From: Cercophora sp. LCS_1
Lineage: Eukaryota > Ascomycota > Sordariomycetes > Sordariales > Lasiosphaeriaceae
Length of the DNA: 64,000 bases
Direction: 5' to 3'
Assembly: GCA_036250225.1 (NCBI GenBank)
Contig: JAPZLL010000029.1
Location: forward strand, 248,001 to 312,000
Shown here: in pieces, positions 24,533 to 36,646 of the stretch
Layout of the letters: each line of letters begins with the position of its first letter
Position numbering within the stretch: the stretch's first letter is position 1
The notes under the pieces: generated by a model
What the model was told of the DNA's origin: nothing
The model's input: the letters and a program-made list of their open reading frames with translations, nothing else
Databases searched by the model: none
Translations under genes and position numbers: made by a program

Positions 24533-25322
24533 GGTGTCGGAACGCGGTTCTGATAAACCTGCAACCCACCGGGCAGCCGCCGAGGGAGGGGGATCGCGCA
24601 ACCAGGCGTCACCCGCACGAAGGATCCTTCGCGAGTGGCAAATGGAAAGGACGAACTGCCCCGGCAATTTCAAGACTGCGCGTTCCCCACAATGATGTCA
24701 TGCCGCAGGACCCTAAAGTGAAACCGATGTAGCGTGTTTCTGGCGCCCGTTATCGTTTGAGCATCTCAACTTCTTTTGGCTTCTGCAAATGTCAATTCCT
24801 AGGAAATTAAGTTTCGCCGAGTCGTCTATGAGCACTTGGATGTTTTTTTTCGGAATGTAAACAAGTCCCCTTTGTGCGTCGCTGCAACAAAAGTCGCAGC
24901 ACCTCGCATCAACGGTCTTGGCATCTTGGCATCGAGATCCTGTTGAAGCGCAGCCGGTGTAAGTCCCAAGCAAAATAAACCGCAAACCAAAAAGTTCGGG
25001 GGGCGTGTTTGTCTCGGGACGGGAGGTCGAGGCATTACTTAAAATCATTAAGTTTCTTGACAGGCTTTAAAGAGATGTTCTCAGTACTGGATATATCATT
25101 TATATTCCTGTTGAGACATAAGCCAACCTGGTGGAGGGCATTGGAATGGCCTCGACGATATTCAGTGTGCGCATTTTCATGTCACCCGAGTCCCAACGAC
25201 AAACAACGACAAACAACGACAAACCATCGGAACAACACACCCTTTTGGGTGAGAAATCCTGTGGCTTCTATATACCCGCTACGCCAGTAGTATTCGGAAG
25301 TTTTCAAATAACAAACAAGCTC
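24533..25322. other. intergenic
   Basis: Upstream region of the histidine kinase gene and downstream region of the GH2 gene. A short direct repeat of ACAACGACAA units occurs at about 25196-25222. No gene seen. Confidence 0.5.
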
Positions 25323-28014
25323 TCACACGACGCCCAACGTTATCTCAGCAGTCTTCAGGCCCCTCGCGGTTGCCGTGACGGTGATGTTCCCCGTCGCCCC
25401 ACGATTCGCTTTGACAATGGCCAGTGCAAAGCCGTTGAACGCCTTCCTCTCCTTGGACGGGAATGGAACCATGTCGGTAGGATCTCCGTTATCCGTCACC
25501 AATATCCTACCCGGCCCCTGGATCGAGAATGTGACGGCATTGCTGGCCAACGGGACGACATCGCCCTTCTCATCCTTGACAGCAACACTGATAAAAGACA
25601 GATCATCGCCGTTTGCCTTGATGGAAGCCCGGTCTTTGTACGCCGACAACGACAGCTGACTGGCCTCCCCAGTAGTTCGTACCGTGGCGTTGGCCCACAA
25701 TGCGCCATTCTTCCAAGTGGTGACGCGAAGCTCTCCGGGCTCGTACGTCACTTTGTCCCAGCGGAAGCGGTATTGGTATTGGCCGCGTTTCTGAACCCCT
25801 TGAGAAACACCGTTCAAGAAGAGTTCGGCTTGATCGGCTGAAGAAAAGACATGGACAGGTGTGACTTGGCCGACGCGATCCGGCCAGTTCCAGTGCGGCA
25901 AGATGTGGGCCATCTTGACAGTCGGGTTCCAACGGGCCTGGTAAAGATAGAAGCGGTCCTTCTTGAACCCGGCAAGGTCGATGATACCGAAGTAGCTGCT
26001 GCGGGATGAGTCGAATGGGGTAGGTTCACCTGTTGTTGTCAGCAAGCTAATATACTTTCAACGCAGTCAAAGACTCACCCAAGTAGTCCCACCCTGTCCA
26101 CACATTCTCGCCGCCAACATACGGAAATCTGTCCTGGGCAGCAAAAACCTATCTTTCGCGTTAGCCTCTGTCATCCGTGCAAAGAAAACGACATACCTTG
26201 TCAGGACTCGCTCCCCAGCTGACCGCATACAACTCATACGCACTGACATACCCTCTCCGCTGATCACTCCCCTGACTATTGCTAACCGTGATACTGTCAC
26301 CCCCGGCCACAGGGAAAAGATACGTCCCCCTTGTCGAAATCGCCGACGAGCTCTCGGTCGAGAAAATCATCTTGTTCGGATACTTGCTCCTAAACGACCC
26401 AAACGTCGCGCCACCCGAGCCCCTACCCTCGCCCTGATAATTCAGCCCGATAATATCCACCACCTCCGTAAACGCCGTATCCGGCCCTGCATTATTCATC
26501 CCCACCGTCGACGACCGTGTATTGTCCTCAGACCTCACAATATCCCTCAACCGCCGTGCTGCCGCCGCGCCATTGGCACCGCCGCCTTGCTCGGCAATTT
26601 CATTGCCATAACTCCAGATGACAACACTGGGGTGGTTCCGATCCCGTCGCACAAATGACCGCAGATCGGCCTCGGACCAGTCGCCAAAGATGAGGTGGAA
26701 ATCGTTCCGCACTTTGCGACTCGCCCAGGTGTCAAAGATCTCGTCGAGGATGAGGATGCCGTGTTTATCCGCGAGGTCGAGGAGTTCTGGCGCAGGCGGG
26801 TTGTGTGAGGTGCGGATCATGTTGCAGCCCATTTCTTCGAGGTACTCGATTTGGCGGGCGCCGGCAACGCTGTTCCACGCGGAGCCGAGGGCGCCGAGGT
26901 CGTGGTGTTGGTTGACGCCTTTGAGGTAGATGCGCTCGTTGTTGATTTTGAGGCCGTCGGGCGTGACTTCGACGGAGCGCACGCCGAAGGGCGTGGTGTA
27001 TTCGTCGATGACCTTACCGTCGCGGAGGAGGGTGGTGACTGCGATGTAGAGGTTGGGTTTCTGCGTTGGTGGGGGACCCCAGAGCTTGGGGTTCGAGAGG
27101 GTGACGGTCCGGTTGACGGATTGTCGGCCAGAAGCGAGGGAGATGTTGGCGCTGGGGAACTCGGTGATTTTATCGCCTGGTTTGGCCGTTTCGGGGTCGT
27201 AGGTGTGGATGGCGCTCTTGACTTCAAGGCCGCCTGTGTCGGTCCCGGTGTTTTCGACTTGGACGATGAGGTCAACTGTTGCGGACTGTGCAGATACTTG
27301 TCGCGTGGTGATTTGTGTGCCATGGTAGGCGACATGGGTCTTTGCGACCTTTGTGAGCCAGACGTTGCGGTAAATGCCCGCACCGGGGTAGTATCGGGAG
27401 GAGTCGACGGCGTTCTCGAGACGAATGGCCAGCTGGTTCTCGCCTTGTTTGGCGTAGGGCGTGAGGTCCAGACTGAACGAGGCGTATCCGTATGGCCAAC
27501 CGCCGACAAACACCCCGTTCAACCACACCATGGCGTATGACATGGCGCCGTCGATCTCCAGGAAGAGAGCGTCGTTTTGTCCCTCGACGGAGAACTTACG
27601 GCGATACCAAGCAGTCCCGTGGATGGGAAGGCGGCCCATGGCTCCGCCAATCACGGCATTGGAACCGTTGTAAAAGGGACCTGCGACGGCCCAGTCGTGA
27701 GGTAAGTCCAAAGTCTCCCATGAGTTATCATCGAAAGTGGCTTGGGCGAGGGAGACGGCAGACGGTTGCTCAGCAGGGCGTCGAGCACGCTTTGATGCAT
27801 CATTGATGTAATCGGCGGCCGCAGGGAGAATCCAAGGCTTCATCTGGTTGTATGAAACCCCATCGTTGGACGATGCAGACCGTTGAAACTTCCAACCTTC
27901 GTTCAAGCTGAGTCGTTGTCGCGGGCCATCAGCCAGAGCAAAGGATGCCTGCAGGATTGCCAACAGGCCGAGAACAAAGAGCCCCAAGGACTCATGATGC
28001 CGAGCAAACGCCAT
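25323..28014 (-). CDS. secreted GH2 glycoside hydrolase, probable beta-galactosidase
   Basis: Exons 28014-26197, 26148-26079 and 26029-25323 give 864 aa. The signal peptide is MAFARHHESLGLFVLGLLAI followed by an Ala-rich cleavage region. Domain order: sugar-binding jelly roll (HDWAVAGPFYNGS, WLNGVFVGG), Ig-like domain, TIM barrel (YLKGVNQHHDLGALGSAWN; SHNPPAPELLDLADKHGILI), and C-terminal DUF4982/Ig-like domains with the diagnostic VWTGWDYLGEPTPF. The acid/base Glu is in SYGNEIAEQ and the nucleophile is probably the Glu of IFSTESSSA. This subfamily is common in Bacteroidetes and less so in fungi, so transfer in the past is possible. Action on galactosides is inferred from the family; beta-glucuronidase or related activities cannot be excluded. 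Confidence 0.88.
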
Positions 28015-28545
28015 GCTGCCCACGTCTCGAGTGAAGATCGATCGATGCTCGCGTTGGTTTCAAGACTTCAACTCGCGCCGACTCTTATTGAAGCAGTTTA
28101 CTCCTCACATTCGGTCGTGGTGAGCAAAGTATTCCCGAAACGTTTATCCTCCCCAATTTACGGCTCTGTGCCGCCCCAATCGAACAGCGCTCGCCATAGC
28201 CTATTTGTGGCGACGGAATGCCTCGATGTCTCTCCAGAATTACACCAGCTTCCGCCAATGATGGGGCTCGTAAAGACCGGAGAAATTGTGCCTGCAAAAT
28301 TCCCGGGCTCCCGGGGCGAGCCGCGGTGGAGCAGATCATCCTGCAGATGTCGCCAAGAAGTTGACGAGAAAGGGTGACACTGGTGTCATTTGGAAGTGCA
28401 GCATTTTGCGATTTGGCAACAACCCGAGAGAGACGGACTGTGCAACACGATATGCTCATACACAAAGAGTACAATAAATCCATCTGGTCCGAGTGATCTT
28501 TCCATGGCTGGTTTTGGACTTCTGCTCATCCTACCACTTATAAAC
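28015..28545. other. upstream region of the GH2 gene
   Basis: About 530 bases between the stop of the next minus-strand gene and the GH2 start. It contains three CCAAT elements on the plus strand (near 28150, 28176 and 28253); no GGCTAA hexamer is present. Confidence 0.4.
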
Positions 28546-29994
28546 TCAACAACCAGGACGGTCCCGACGTGCACGATTGGTCTGATAGACCGCCTTCTGC
28601 ACTTGTATCACTCCATCCGACCCTTCGACCCCTTGTGTACTTGAATCTTGGCTTCTTATCTCTGTTTTAGTTGTCGTCCCCATGCCCAAGAGACGTTCTT
28701 CATCGGCGATGGAGACCCCTGTATGAATCGCAAATGTTAGCAAAAAACAAGAAAAATTGAGTGTGCAGTGATCTGACGTACCAGTCGAGGGCTTGCTAAG
28801 TTCATACTCGGTCTTGTCACCGAAGCGGAACAACTCCGCGCTCTGAGAGCTCTTGGTCCCCGTCGCTCTGAACCGGGAATTATCCTCCTGCGAGTGAACA
28901 CGACGGCCGCCGCCACCACCAACCGTGTGAGGATAGTAGCTGCTGTAGCTCGGTCCGCTGTCTCCCGTCCCGCCCGCCAAACCAAGTGAAGGGACATATT
29001 TGGCAACAAAAGGTCGCAGAGTCGGCAGACTAGAGCAAGTCAGGGCTGATGCAAGCTCACCGATAGACCAGCCCGACGACTCGACGTGTTGCCAGGTGAC
29101 ATCCTCGTGGATATCAAGAAACTTGATACGGATGATCGAGATGGCGACGGTGAAAAAACCGAGCGAGAAGATGCCCAGCAGCATCACCTTTTGCCGTCTC
29201 TTCAAGTTGAGCTGCTTCAGAGCCGGCAGGGGTAGCAGAAAAATGGCAATATCCGTGACGATATTTCCTGCCGCGTTGACGTAGATCTGCGGCGCGTTCG
29301 GCATGCAGTCTGCCTTGATCGACTTGTCCCATAGCCCTTGGATAGGTCGACAGATGAGCAGGGCGATGAGGACTTGGGCGAACCCCCAGAGGCCGACAAC
29401 GACAATGGCGACGATGTAGACGATGCGCATACGCTGGATGGCCAGGATGCGGTAATATTGCAGGAGAAAGGTCATTTTGGCTCCAAGGAGAGCGGCGTGG
29501 TAGAGCAGCAAGGTAACCCAGAAAGTCTGGACACAGGTCAGCCCGAGGGCAACGGAGACGTGTTGGAGAGGAAAAAGGTACCTTCCAGTATGTTGGGATA
29601 AGGGTTGGCGGCTGCACTGCAAAGATGTGTCGACCAAGCCCATACCTTGTTGCTGAATCGCGGTCAATCGCTGTTTGTGTCACGGTGACGTGCCAGGGGA
29701 GACGAACACACTGCAATCGAGATGCCCTCGCCCCATACTACGATCTGTCGCACAGTGGTTAGCAATGCATCCGTTTCTTAGGATCCGTAGGGTAAAGTTG
29801 CATACTGTTGTGATGATTGCTGCCCAGTCGTCCATGCCCATCTTGTTGATGATTACCTTTCTCGTCCATGTTCGCAGACCTACCATGCCTGTAGCGACCA
29901 CGAGACAAAAGACGACGCAAAAGATGGCTAGCCCGGATCTGTCATCGTAGTAGCCGGGGATCAGCTCTGGTGGAGGCGCACCTGCGTCTGCCAT
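28546..29994 (-). CDS. rhodopsin/PTH11-like membrane protein, second copy
   Basis: Five exons (29994-29806, 29744-29710, 29645-29582, 29526-28782, 28718-28546) give 401 aa. It belongs to the same fungal rhodopsin-domain family as the gene at 19-20 kb but is not a close duplicate. YGLGRHIFAVQPP, TFLLQYYRILAIQRMRIVYI, LICRPIQGLWD and the cytosolic motif LKQLNLKRRQKVMLLGIFSL are typical. Exon 2 is only 35 nt; donor GTGTTC at 29709 is needed to recreate the V-YGLGRH frame. The C-terminal tail is Ser/Gly-rich then acidic, and probably cytosolic. The gene is divergent from the Zn2Cys6 regulator across about 1 kb, so co-regulation is possible. Confidence 0.85.
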
Positions 29995-31048
29995 CGTACT
30001 AATGTTTCATTCGTAGTCGAGAAGAACAGGGACTCGGTGGTGCATAAAGAGGATGGGGCATCCATCTCCAGAACAACAGAATCCCACCCCAGGGCCGCGA
30101 CAGTCTTTATCTAAGTCATCAGCTGGATGCAGAGGTCAAAAAATGGATCTGTGGCTGTCTGAGAGCGCGCTCGGACGGGTATGACAGCGTCTGTCAATAT
30201 GTTGACCTTATGGTGGCTGCGCTCCTCCGCCATCTGATTGAATGAACCAAGGTGAAGACGTTACTGGAAACCGCGTCGTGAAAGCTCAACGATGGAGAAT
30301 GCTTGACAAAGGTTGACGGATCTTCAAGGTTGCATGCCAAGCATGGGGACAGGTATATGCGCACCACTCCCGTCCCCCGCCTAGTGGTCGGACTCCCTGG
30401 GGCTGCATACCCCAGCTGACCGAGACCCAGGTCTCATTTTTTGGGCTAAGTCGGCATTGTTGATCGGGAAACGCTAGCTGTTAGTGGATCTTTCAAGATC
30501 TTGCATTCTGGGTTGCAGATGATCCAGTCTTTTCAGGTCGTTCGCTTGCCTAGGTAGGTGTGGCATTTGGACTAGCGGTTTGTCTTCATGACGAGTCGAG
30601 GTGGGCATTTTGTCATTGCATTTTGTGACAATGAGCCGGGATTTCGGAATTCCGATGTTGCCGAGGGCCATGAGCTCCTGAGAATGCAAAATTAGCCGAC
30701 AGAATTAGGAACACACAGCGAAGGTCAAAAACAGGGTAACGAAGTTCGGTACTTTAAGGGATTAAACCGAAGGAAAAGAACAATGTCACTCGATTTTGAT
30801 GTGATTTATGGGCCATGCACTGGGATGCATCATGTTAGACAGGCGCTGGAGAGTCGCGTGCTGACATGGAATACCTGCCCCAAGGCGCCCACTCGCTTGG
30901 GTCCAATGGTTTTTCATGCCAGAACTCTCGGGTTCGGAATCCCTCAAACTCCGAAACCCGAAACTGAGACACTCATCGACTACCATCGTTCGACAAAACT
31001 TCGGTCTTTTTTTCCTCAAACCCGAACGATCGCACCTCAGCCAACGCC
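29995..31048. other. divergent intergenic region
   Basis: About 1 kb between the ATGs of the rhodopsin-like gene (minus) and the Zn2Cys6 gene (plus). It is expected to hold both promoters. Nothing coding is supported. Confidence 0.5.
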
Positions 31049-32899
31049 ATGCCGACATCTGACGAGTCGGGGTTTACGGTTTCTGTCCCGTATGGTCAAG
31101 CTTGCCGAGAATGCTCTCGATCCAAATGCAAGTGTATGCGGCGACCCGCCGGCGGTGCATGCGCGAGATGTATCCGCAGAGGAACCGACTGCCAACAGGA
31201 AACACGAGCCAGAGAGAACAAGAAGATATCCAAGGCAAAGAAAGTTAGCCGCCTCGAAGAGAAGCTCGACAACCTAGCCAATCTCCTCCAGTCATCATCG
31301 GCAAACGGAAGCCAGACCGCTACCGTTACAAGTCAGCATGGGGACGCGACGAGTGCCACGGCAGAGTCAGTAATATTGGAAACGCCAACGCTGTCAGCCC
31401 CATCAGTCGAAGAAGAGTCCGAGACCGAAGTTGAAGAGTGTTTGACACGTTTTCGCGCCCAACTACAATACTTCCCGTTTGTCCACCTCCCCGCTGAGGT
31501 GACTGTCTCGGAACTGCGGGATAGTCGTCCCTTTCTCTGGAAGTGCATCATGGCAATAGCCACTCTTTCAGTAACAAAGCAACGTGCTTTGGGGCTTCAA
31601 ATCCACAAACTTGCAGCTGAAAGGCTTGTCGTCAACCACGAGAGGACCATGGACCTTCTCCTCGGGCTTCTTGGGTACCTCGCCTGGTCTAACTACCAGG
31701 TCGGGCCCAACCAGCTCTTCATATCCATGTACTGCCATTTGGCCATTCTCCTGGTTCAAGATATGGGCCTTGATGTGCCACCAAGAGACGTTTCCAGTCA
31801 ACCGTTGGCATGCCTGAAAGCACATGGCTTTTCCCGACATCTAGCCACTCGCCGGACAATGGAAGAACGACGTGCTTTGGTTGCAACATATCTTGTCACA
31901 TCTGAGTGGGTGAACCCTTATCCATGACTATCTTATCCAGCAGCTCGTCCTGACCGCGCAGAATGTCTGCTTTTCGATCCGTCTACATCCATCTCAACAC
32001 TGAGAGCATGCGCTGGAACCCACAGATTGAGGAAGCCCTTCAAGCTTTGGAAGAACAGAAAGAATCCCCGTTAGACCTCAGACTCGTTACAATGGCCAAG
32101 CTGCGTCGGATCGGAAGCGAGGTTACCCTCCCTTCGTCTTTACCACCCGCACAGCATTCCGAGCACCTCATCACTCTCCAGGCCTTCCAAGCCAACACCC
32201 TGCTCGGTCGACTTGAGGGACTCAAAGAGAGATTACCATCAGATTTTATTACAGACAGTATGTCAAATTATCGATGCCATTCCGACGTTATTATTTGGAG
32301 CGTGTGCTAACTGGCCCCATGCAGCCGTCCTCCAGCTACAGATTCTCGGCACCGAATTGGAGATACACGCTCCACTTGTTCACCAGGCACCACCTCCCAA
32401 ACCTGTTCCCGGCTCCCAGAGGTTGGCTGTGCTCACTCGCTGTCTTTACACAACTCGCCAGTGGCTTGACGTCTTCCATATCGTCGAGCCCACAGTCTGC
32501 GCCATGCTCCCATTTTCAACCTGGGCCCAGCTGGCCCTTGTCACCACAATACTCTACCGCTTGTCTCTCCTTGAAGAGCAAGGCTGGGATAAGCGAATGG
32601 CCCAGAATACCGTTGATTTGATTGAGGAAATGGCGAAAATCATCAACCTTGTCCAACAACTCCCTTCCCAGGCAGGGCTTACCAGCGAATCCGCCAGTGA
32701 TGGCGACCCTTTCACGAAAATGGCAAAGGTGTTGAACCTCATGAAAACGGGATGGGAGCCTCAGCTACGGCCAAACAACAACGGGGCAACAGATGTTGCG
32801 GTCTTCGATCCTCCACTCTCGGACAACTTGGATGCATTCGAATGTCTGGACGGGATGAACTGGATTGCGGAGTCATTCTTCTCTTGGAACGGCCAATAA
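31049..32899 (+). CDS. Zn2Cys6 fungal transcription factor
   Basis: Exons 31049-31905, 31962-32257 and 32325-32899 give 575 aa. The N-terminal binuclear zinc cluster is C-x2-C-x6-C-x8-C-x2-C-x6-C, starting at CRECSRSKCKC, followed by a basic linker (ENKKISKAKK) and a short coiled coil (VSRLEEKLDNLANLLQS) for dimerisation. The remaining 450 residues resemble the middle homology region of this class. The frame across intron 1 is fixed by the family segment SAFRSVYIHLNTESMRWNP. Its target is unknown. Divergent from the rhodopsin-like gene and convergent with the AA9 gene (stops 36 bases apart), it is a candidate local regulator, but position is the only evidence. Confidence 0.88.
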
Positions 32900-32934
32900 G
32901 ACAGCCTGCTCTTCCTTCACCAATAACAGCTTCT

Positions 32935-33784
32935 TTAGCCCTCCCAGACTGGTGGTCCCGGCGCGGTATAACTCATCTGAGGCGGCGAGTTCTTCCAAAT
33001 AAGCCCCGGATCCGACGCCCGATACGCCCCAGGAAACGCGACCAGCGGGCCCGGCGCCCCACTTCCGCCACCAGTGACCTTGACCTGCCCACACGCAATG
33101 TAAAACTGTGCCCCATTCGGCTGCTGGGCAAGGTGCAGCGCGATGCTCTCCACCCTGACAAGATAATTCCCACTAGGGAGATCCTTGGGCACTTTGAACC
33201 CAACTTGCGTCTTGTCTGTGTTCACTATTATTAGTCACCATTCCAAGCACAACCTTAGGAAGGAGAACCTACGATAAGCAGGCCAGTTAGCCTCCGTCCC
33301 ACTTAACGCCTTACCCTCCTGCCCAACAGCAGCGATACTCCCGGCCTTGAACCACACGTTACCGGTGGCATCCCACGTGGTAATGTCCTTATCGTCCGGT
33401 ACGCGGGCCATGTAGAACTGGGCAGGGCCGAAATGCATGATTCCCGACGATGCGACGAAGCCGAGCGTGTCGCCTGTTGAGACGGTGACGACGGACTTGG
33501 CAGAGGTGCCGCCGAAACAGCGCATGTCGGAACTGCTGATGTCGTTGAGACCACCATTATCGCGCGAGTTGGTGGTTTTGGTCTTGCGGACGGCTTGCCA
33601 GTCGGCTGTTTCGGGGACGCCGTTTACGTGGAGGCGGGGGAATTTGTCTGGATCGTGGTTGTTAGTGTCAAGTCGAGGGTTCTCGTGCTGGGGAAGATGG
33701 GAATGGCGATGAGAAGTGGGATGGTCTCATACAGTGCGCCTCAATGCCCACGGCGAGCAATGGGAGGAGGAGGATGGGCCGCAT
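32935..33784 (-). CDS. AA9 lytic polysaccharide monooxygenase, no CBM
   Basis: Exons 33784-33733, 33647-33273 and 33224-32935 give 238 aa. The signal peptide [16 protein letters not shown] is followed directly by [12 protein letters not shown], so the mature protein starts with the copper-brace His1; an intron interrupts the codon after it. The second copper His is in [18 protein letters not shown]. The axial-site region [20 protein letters not shown] supplies the conserved His, Gln and Tyr. The C-terminus ends in the usual PGP motif with no linker or CBM1. The enzyme cleaves cellulose or related beta-glucans oxidatively. Regioselectivity (C1 or C4) cannot be read safely. A GGCTAA hexamer lies 240 bases upstream and a TATATA element about 75 bases upstream. 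Confidence 0.93.
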
Positions 33785-33856
33785 TTTGGACAGCGATGTT
33801 GGGTCGGTCTTTACGATGGGATCAAGACTTGGCTCGGGCTTCAAGGGTTCTCAGAG

Positions 33857-33862
33857 TATATA
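33857..33862 (-). promoter_or_regulatory. TATA-like element of the AA9 gene
   Basis: A TATATA run lies about 75 bases upstream of the LPMO ATG on the coding strand. Confidence 0.4.
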
Positions 33863-34024
33863 TCTACCATGCTCCTGTCTCCCGTCTGAAATGCCGACAC
33901 ATTGTCATCACGCGCTAAGTACGTCCAAGCTGAACCAATGCCATGGAAGAAGGGATATTTACCCCAGATTCTGGTTGGTTGGGGTCAAATAATCGGTCTA
34001 CTAAAGGGGGTGCTGCTAATATCT

Positions 34025-34030
34025 GGCTAA
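34025..34030 (+). promoter_or_regulatory. GGCTAA hexamer (XlnR/XYR1-type site) upstream of AA9
   Basis: GGCTAA lies about 240 bases before the LPMO start. It matches the core recognised by XlnR/XYR1-class activators in other ascomycetes. A hexamer is expected by chance about every 2 kb on two strands, so this is weak on its own. Confidence 0.3.
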
Positions 34031-34523
34031 ATGTGGACATCGAGCACCATGGACAAACGGAAGACATTGGACTCCAGCACATGCGAGAGGCGCGAAGAAA
34101 GGACGTTTGGACCTTTCCAGCGAGCAAGCTGAAATCCACATTTGCGGCCCGGCGAAGATTGATCCATATACCGCTCTTTGGACTCACGAAGGCGGCCATT
34201 CATGATCACATTTAGATTTGACCCACGTCCGCCATGTAAAAAAAAAAATTCAAAAAAAAAATCCATTGAGGGTTCCTCAGATATATAACACGGCACTTTG
34301 CTATCCTCGTATCCCATTAACGTCCAAATTGATTTTTGAAACCGTTGGGAAGCTCCTTGTGACGGATGAGAGGAGGATTACACCCAGACACATAATCAAG
34401 AACAAACTCTCATCCCTGGCAGTGTCTTCTCAATGCCAAACAATACAGTCTTCAGCATACGGGACTATCATAACCATCGCTTCAACCCGACCAAATATAA
34501 CCCACTTCCTCAAGACTCTTTCC

Positions 34524-35626
34524 CTAAACGCCCTTCCTATCAACCCACCCCTGAACTTGCTGCACCAAATCAACAACCGTCTCCTCAAAACCCCGACAGG
34601 TAACCCCTAACCCCCGCTCCGCGGTCTCCCAATCAATCCCATATTCCATCCCCTCTCCACTCTTCCCAGCCCTCTTCACTTTCCCCCTGGCCCAGGGAAA
34701 CCAATCATTGACCACCTCGGCCGCCTTCTCGTACGAAAATCTTTCCTTGCAAACAGGGATATACCGCTTCCCACCAGCCTCGCGTCTCAAAAAGGCCTGG
34801 ACATGCATCTCCGCCAAATCCCGCACGTCGATCCAGAACGGGACTCGTGCCTCGGGTAAGTCCCCGCCGCATGCGATATCCCACAGTCCTTTATTGGACA
34901 CATTTAACTCCTCCGGGGTGCTGATGGGATGTGCGACCGGCCCAAAAGTCATGGGTGGACACAAAGTGACGAGGTCGAAATGGGGTTTCTGGTCCCTGAT
35001 GAAATCCCAGGCCGCTAGCTCGGCGAACTTCTTGGAGGCGCGGTAGGCTATTATCGGACTGGTAGCGGGGTCAATGCCCTCTTCGTAGGAGAGGGGGTTC
35101 CAGATGGATGCGGTGTATATTTCGGGATGCGAGGATGTGAGGACGGATGCAAATGACGAGGTGAGAACGAGACGGCGGATTGAGGATTCAGAGGCACAGG
35201 CTTTCAGGATCGAGGTTGTGCCTGAGATGGCGGGGAGAATGAGGTCGTTGAGGTTGGATTCGATCGTGTAGGAGAAGGGCTTTGCGGGTTAGTTGATAAC
35301 TGGAAAGGAAGGGAGGGAGTGCAGTACGCTGGCGACGTGGATGACGCCCGTTATGCCGCCCTTGACGGCTTCAGTGAAGACGTCGGGCTGGGAAAAGTCG
35401 TCGATCTGGACAAAGTCGAGGTATGGCGCGTGCTGGGGCCGGGCAGCGAGCATTTTGTTGCCTTTTTCAAGGGAGCGTGTGGCGCCGCGGACGCGGATGC
35501 TGTGTTTGAGGAGGGCATCGACTACGTGGGCGCCGATGAAGCCGGTGGCGCCTGTTACGAGGACGTAGTGTCTATTTGCTTTAGTCAAGGATAGGAGACT
35601 GCTTCACGGACTCACTGTGTATTCAT
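34524..35626 (-). CDS. NAD(P)-dependent extended SDR reductase (GRE2/ketoreductase-like)
   Basis: Exons 35626-35616, 35571-35328 and 35279-34524 give 336 aa. The Rossmann cofactor motif VTGATGFIGAHVV is near the N-terminus, TRSLEKGNK follows the second strand as in NADPH-binding members, and the catalytic YRASKKFAE (Tyr-x3-Lys) lies near residue 175. This is the family of yeast GRE2-type methylglyoxal/ketone reductases and dihydroflavonol reductase-like enzymes. The first coding exon is only 11 nt (Met-Asn-Thr plus two bases). It is required because the second exon has no ATG, and the splice CA|A gives a smooth MNTQHYVLVTGATG. Substrate unknown. Confidence 0.88.
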
Positions 35627-36646
35627 TTTGACTGGATCCTAGGTATGATAGATTCCGGATTTTGCTGTTAAAGAACATCTTATTGGAATGATGGCAAAGG
35701 GGGGATGCGGGGCTCGGAGAATATCCCGCACGACCTCGGAGTTGCCAAGACGGGAACGGGAGCAGATCAACGGTTCAGTTTCCCCTCACCGGGGGTCTAG
35801 ACTCAGAATACCATGTCCTCTACCTACGTTGTGTCTTCTGCAGATATAGTTTCATCTCCTCATACCAGCAAGGAAAGGTGACAAAACACTGTACGCTTCA
35901 CATCCCAGCAACCATCTACTTCCTGATCGACTCCCTTTCTGACTATTACAGTGGGGGGATGGCGTTAGCCAGTGCAAAGCTTGTTCTGCGGAATGAGCCC
36001 TGGACCTACTTCTGTGAGTTCACGCGGTACCGTCAAAACGAAATGTTCGCCCTGGTCCTGAGTTGAGGTGTAAGCAGCCGATGCACAATGTTGCGAATAT
36101 CAGGCGTAGTTACCTCAAATTGGAAGTTTCCCGATCCAAAAAGCCGACGCAGTAGGCTTGTGAGCTTCGACTTGTCGGTATAGCGTTCTTCTATGATCTG
36201 TTGTGGCATGAGTCTGTATGGTACAACGGGATGAAAGTTGTTGGTCTTGGATGTGGCAGGTTAGCGGTCTTGCTCTCTCAGAAAGCGGCGGTTCGTTGCC
36301 AGAAGATGAAGGATTGAGATTTCGCCAGAGATAAGTAGGTGAGGCGGGCGAGGAAGTTAAATGGTCTGACAAATGGTATTACAAGACGCGGCAATTGCTT
36401 TCTTGGTTGCCTTGCATCATGCAACCGAATGCACCACCATCACCTGCAGTGGTGTGCAACCGTCTTCACGCCCAACAGTGGGTGTGCTTTGGGCTTTTGA
36501 ATACATATTCAATGATTTAAACCTCCGTAATGCGGGACATGTTGAAGCAATTCCCTCGGTTCCGAAAGCTTCGACCAGCACTCAGTGGTTGCTGATCTGG
36601 GAACGATAACCATTGAAGGGTATTACTAGTTCCTGAGGATCCAAGA
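35627..36646. other. intergenic
   Basis: About 1 kb without a supported gene. Short frames only. Confidence 0.5.

Larger units (their letters stand above)
33785..34523. other. intergenic, AA9 upstream region
   Basis: Contains the AA9 promoter elements and, near 34240-34262, two A-homopolymer runs. No gene seen. Confidence 0.5.
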
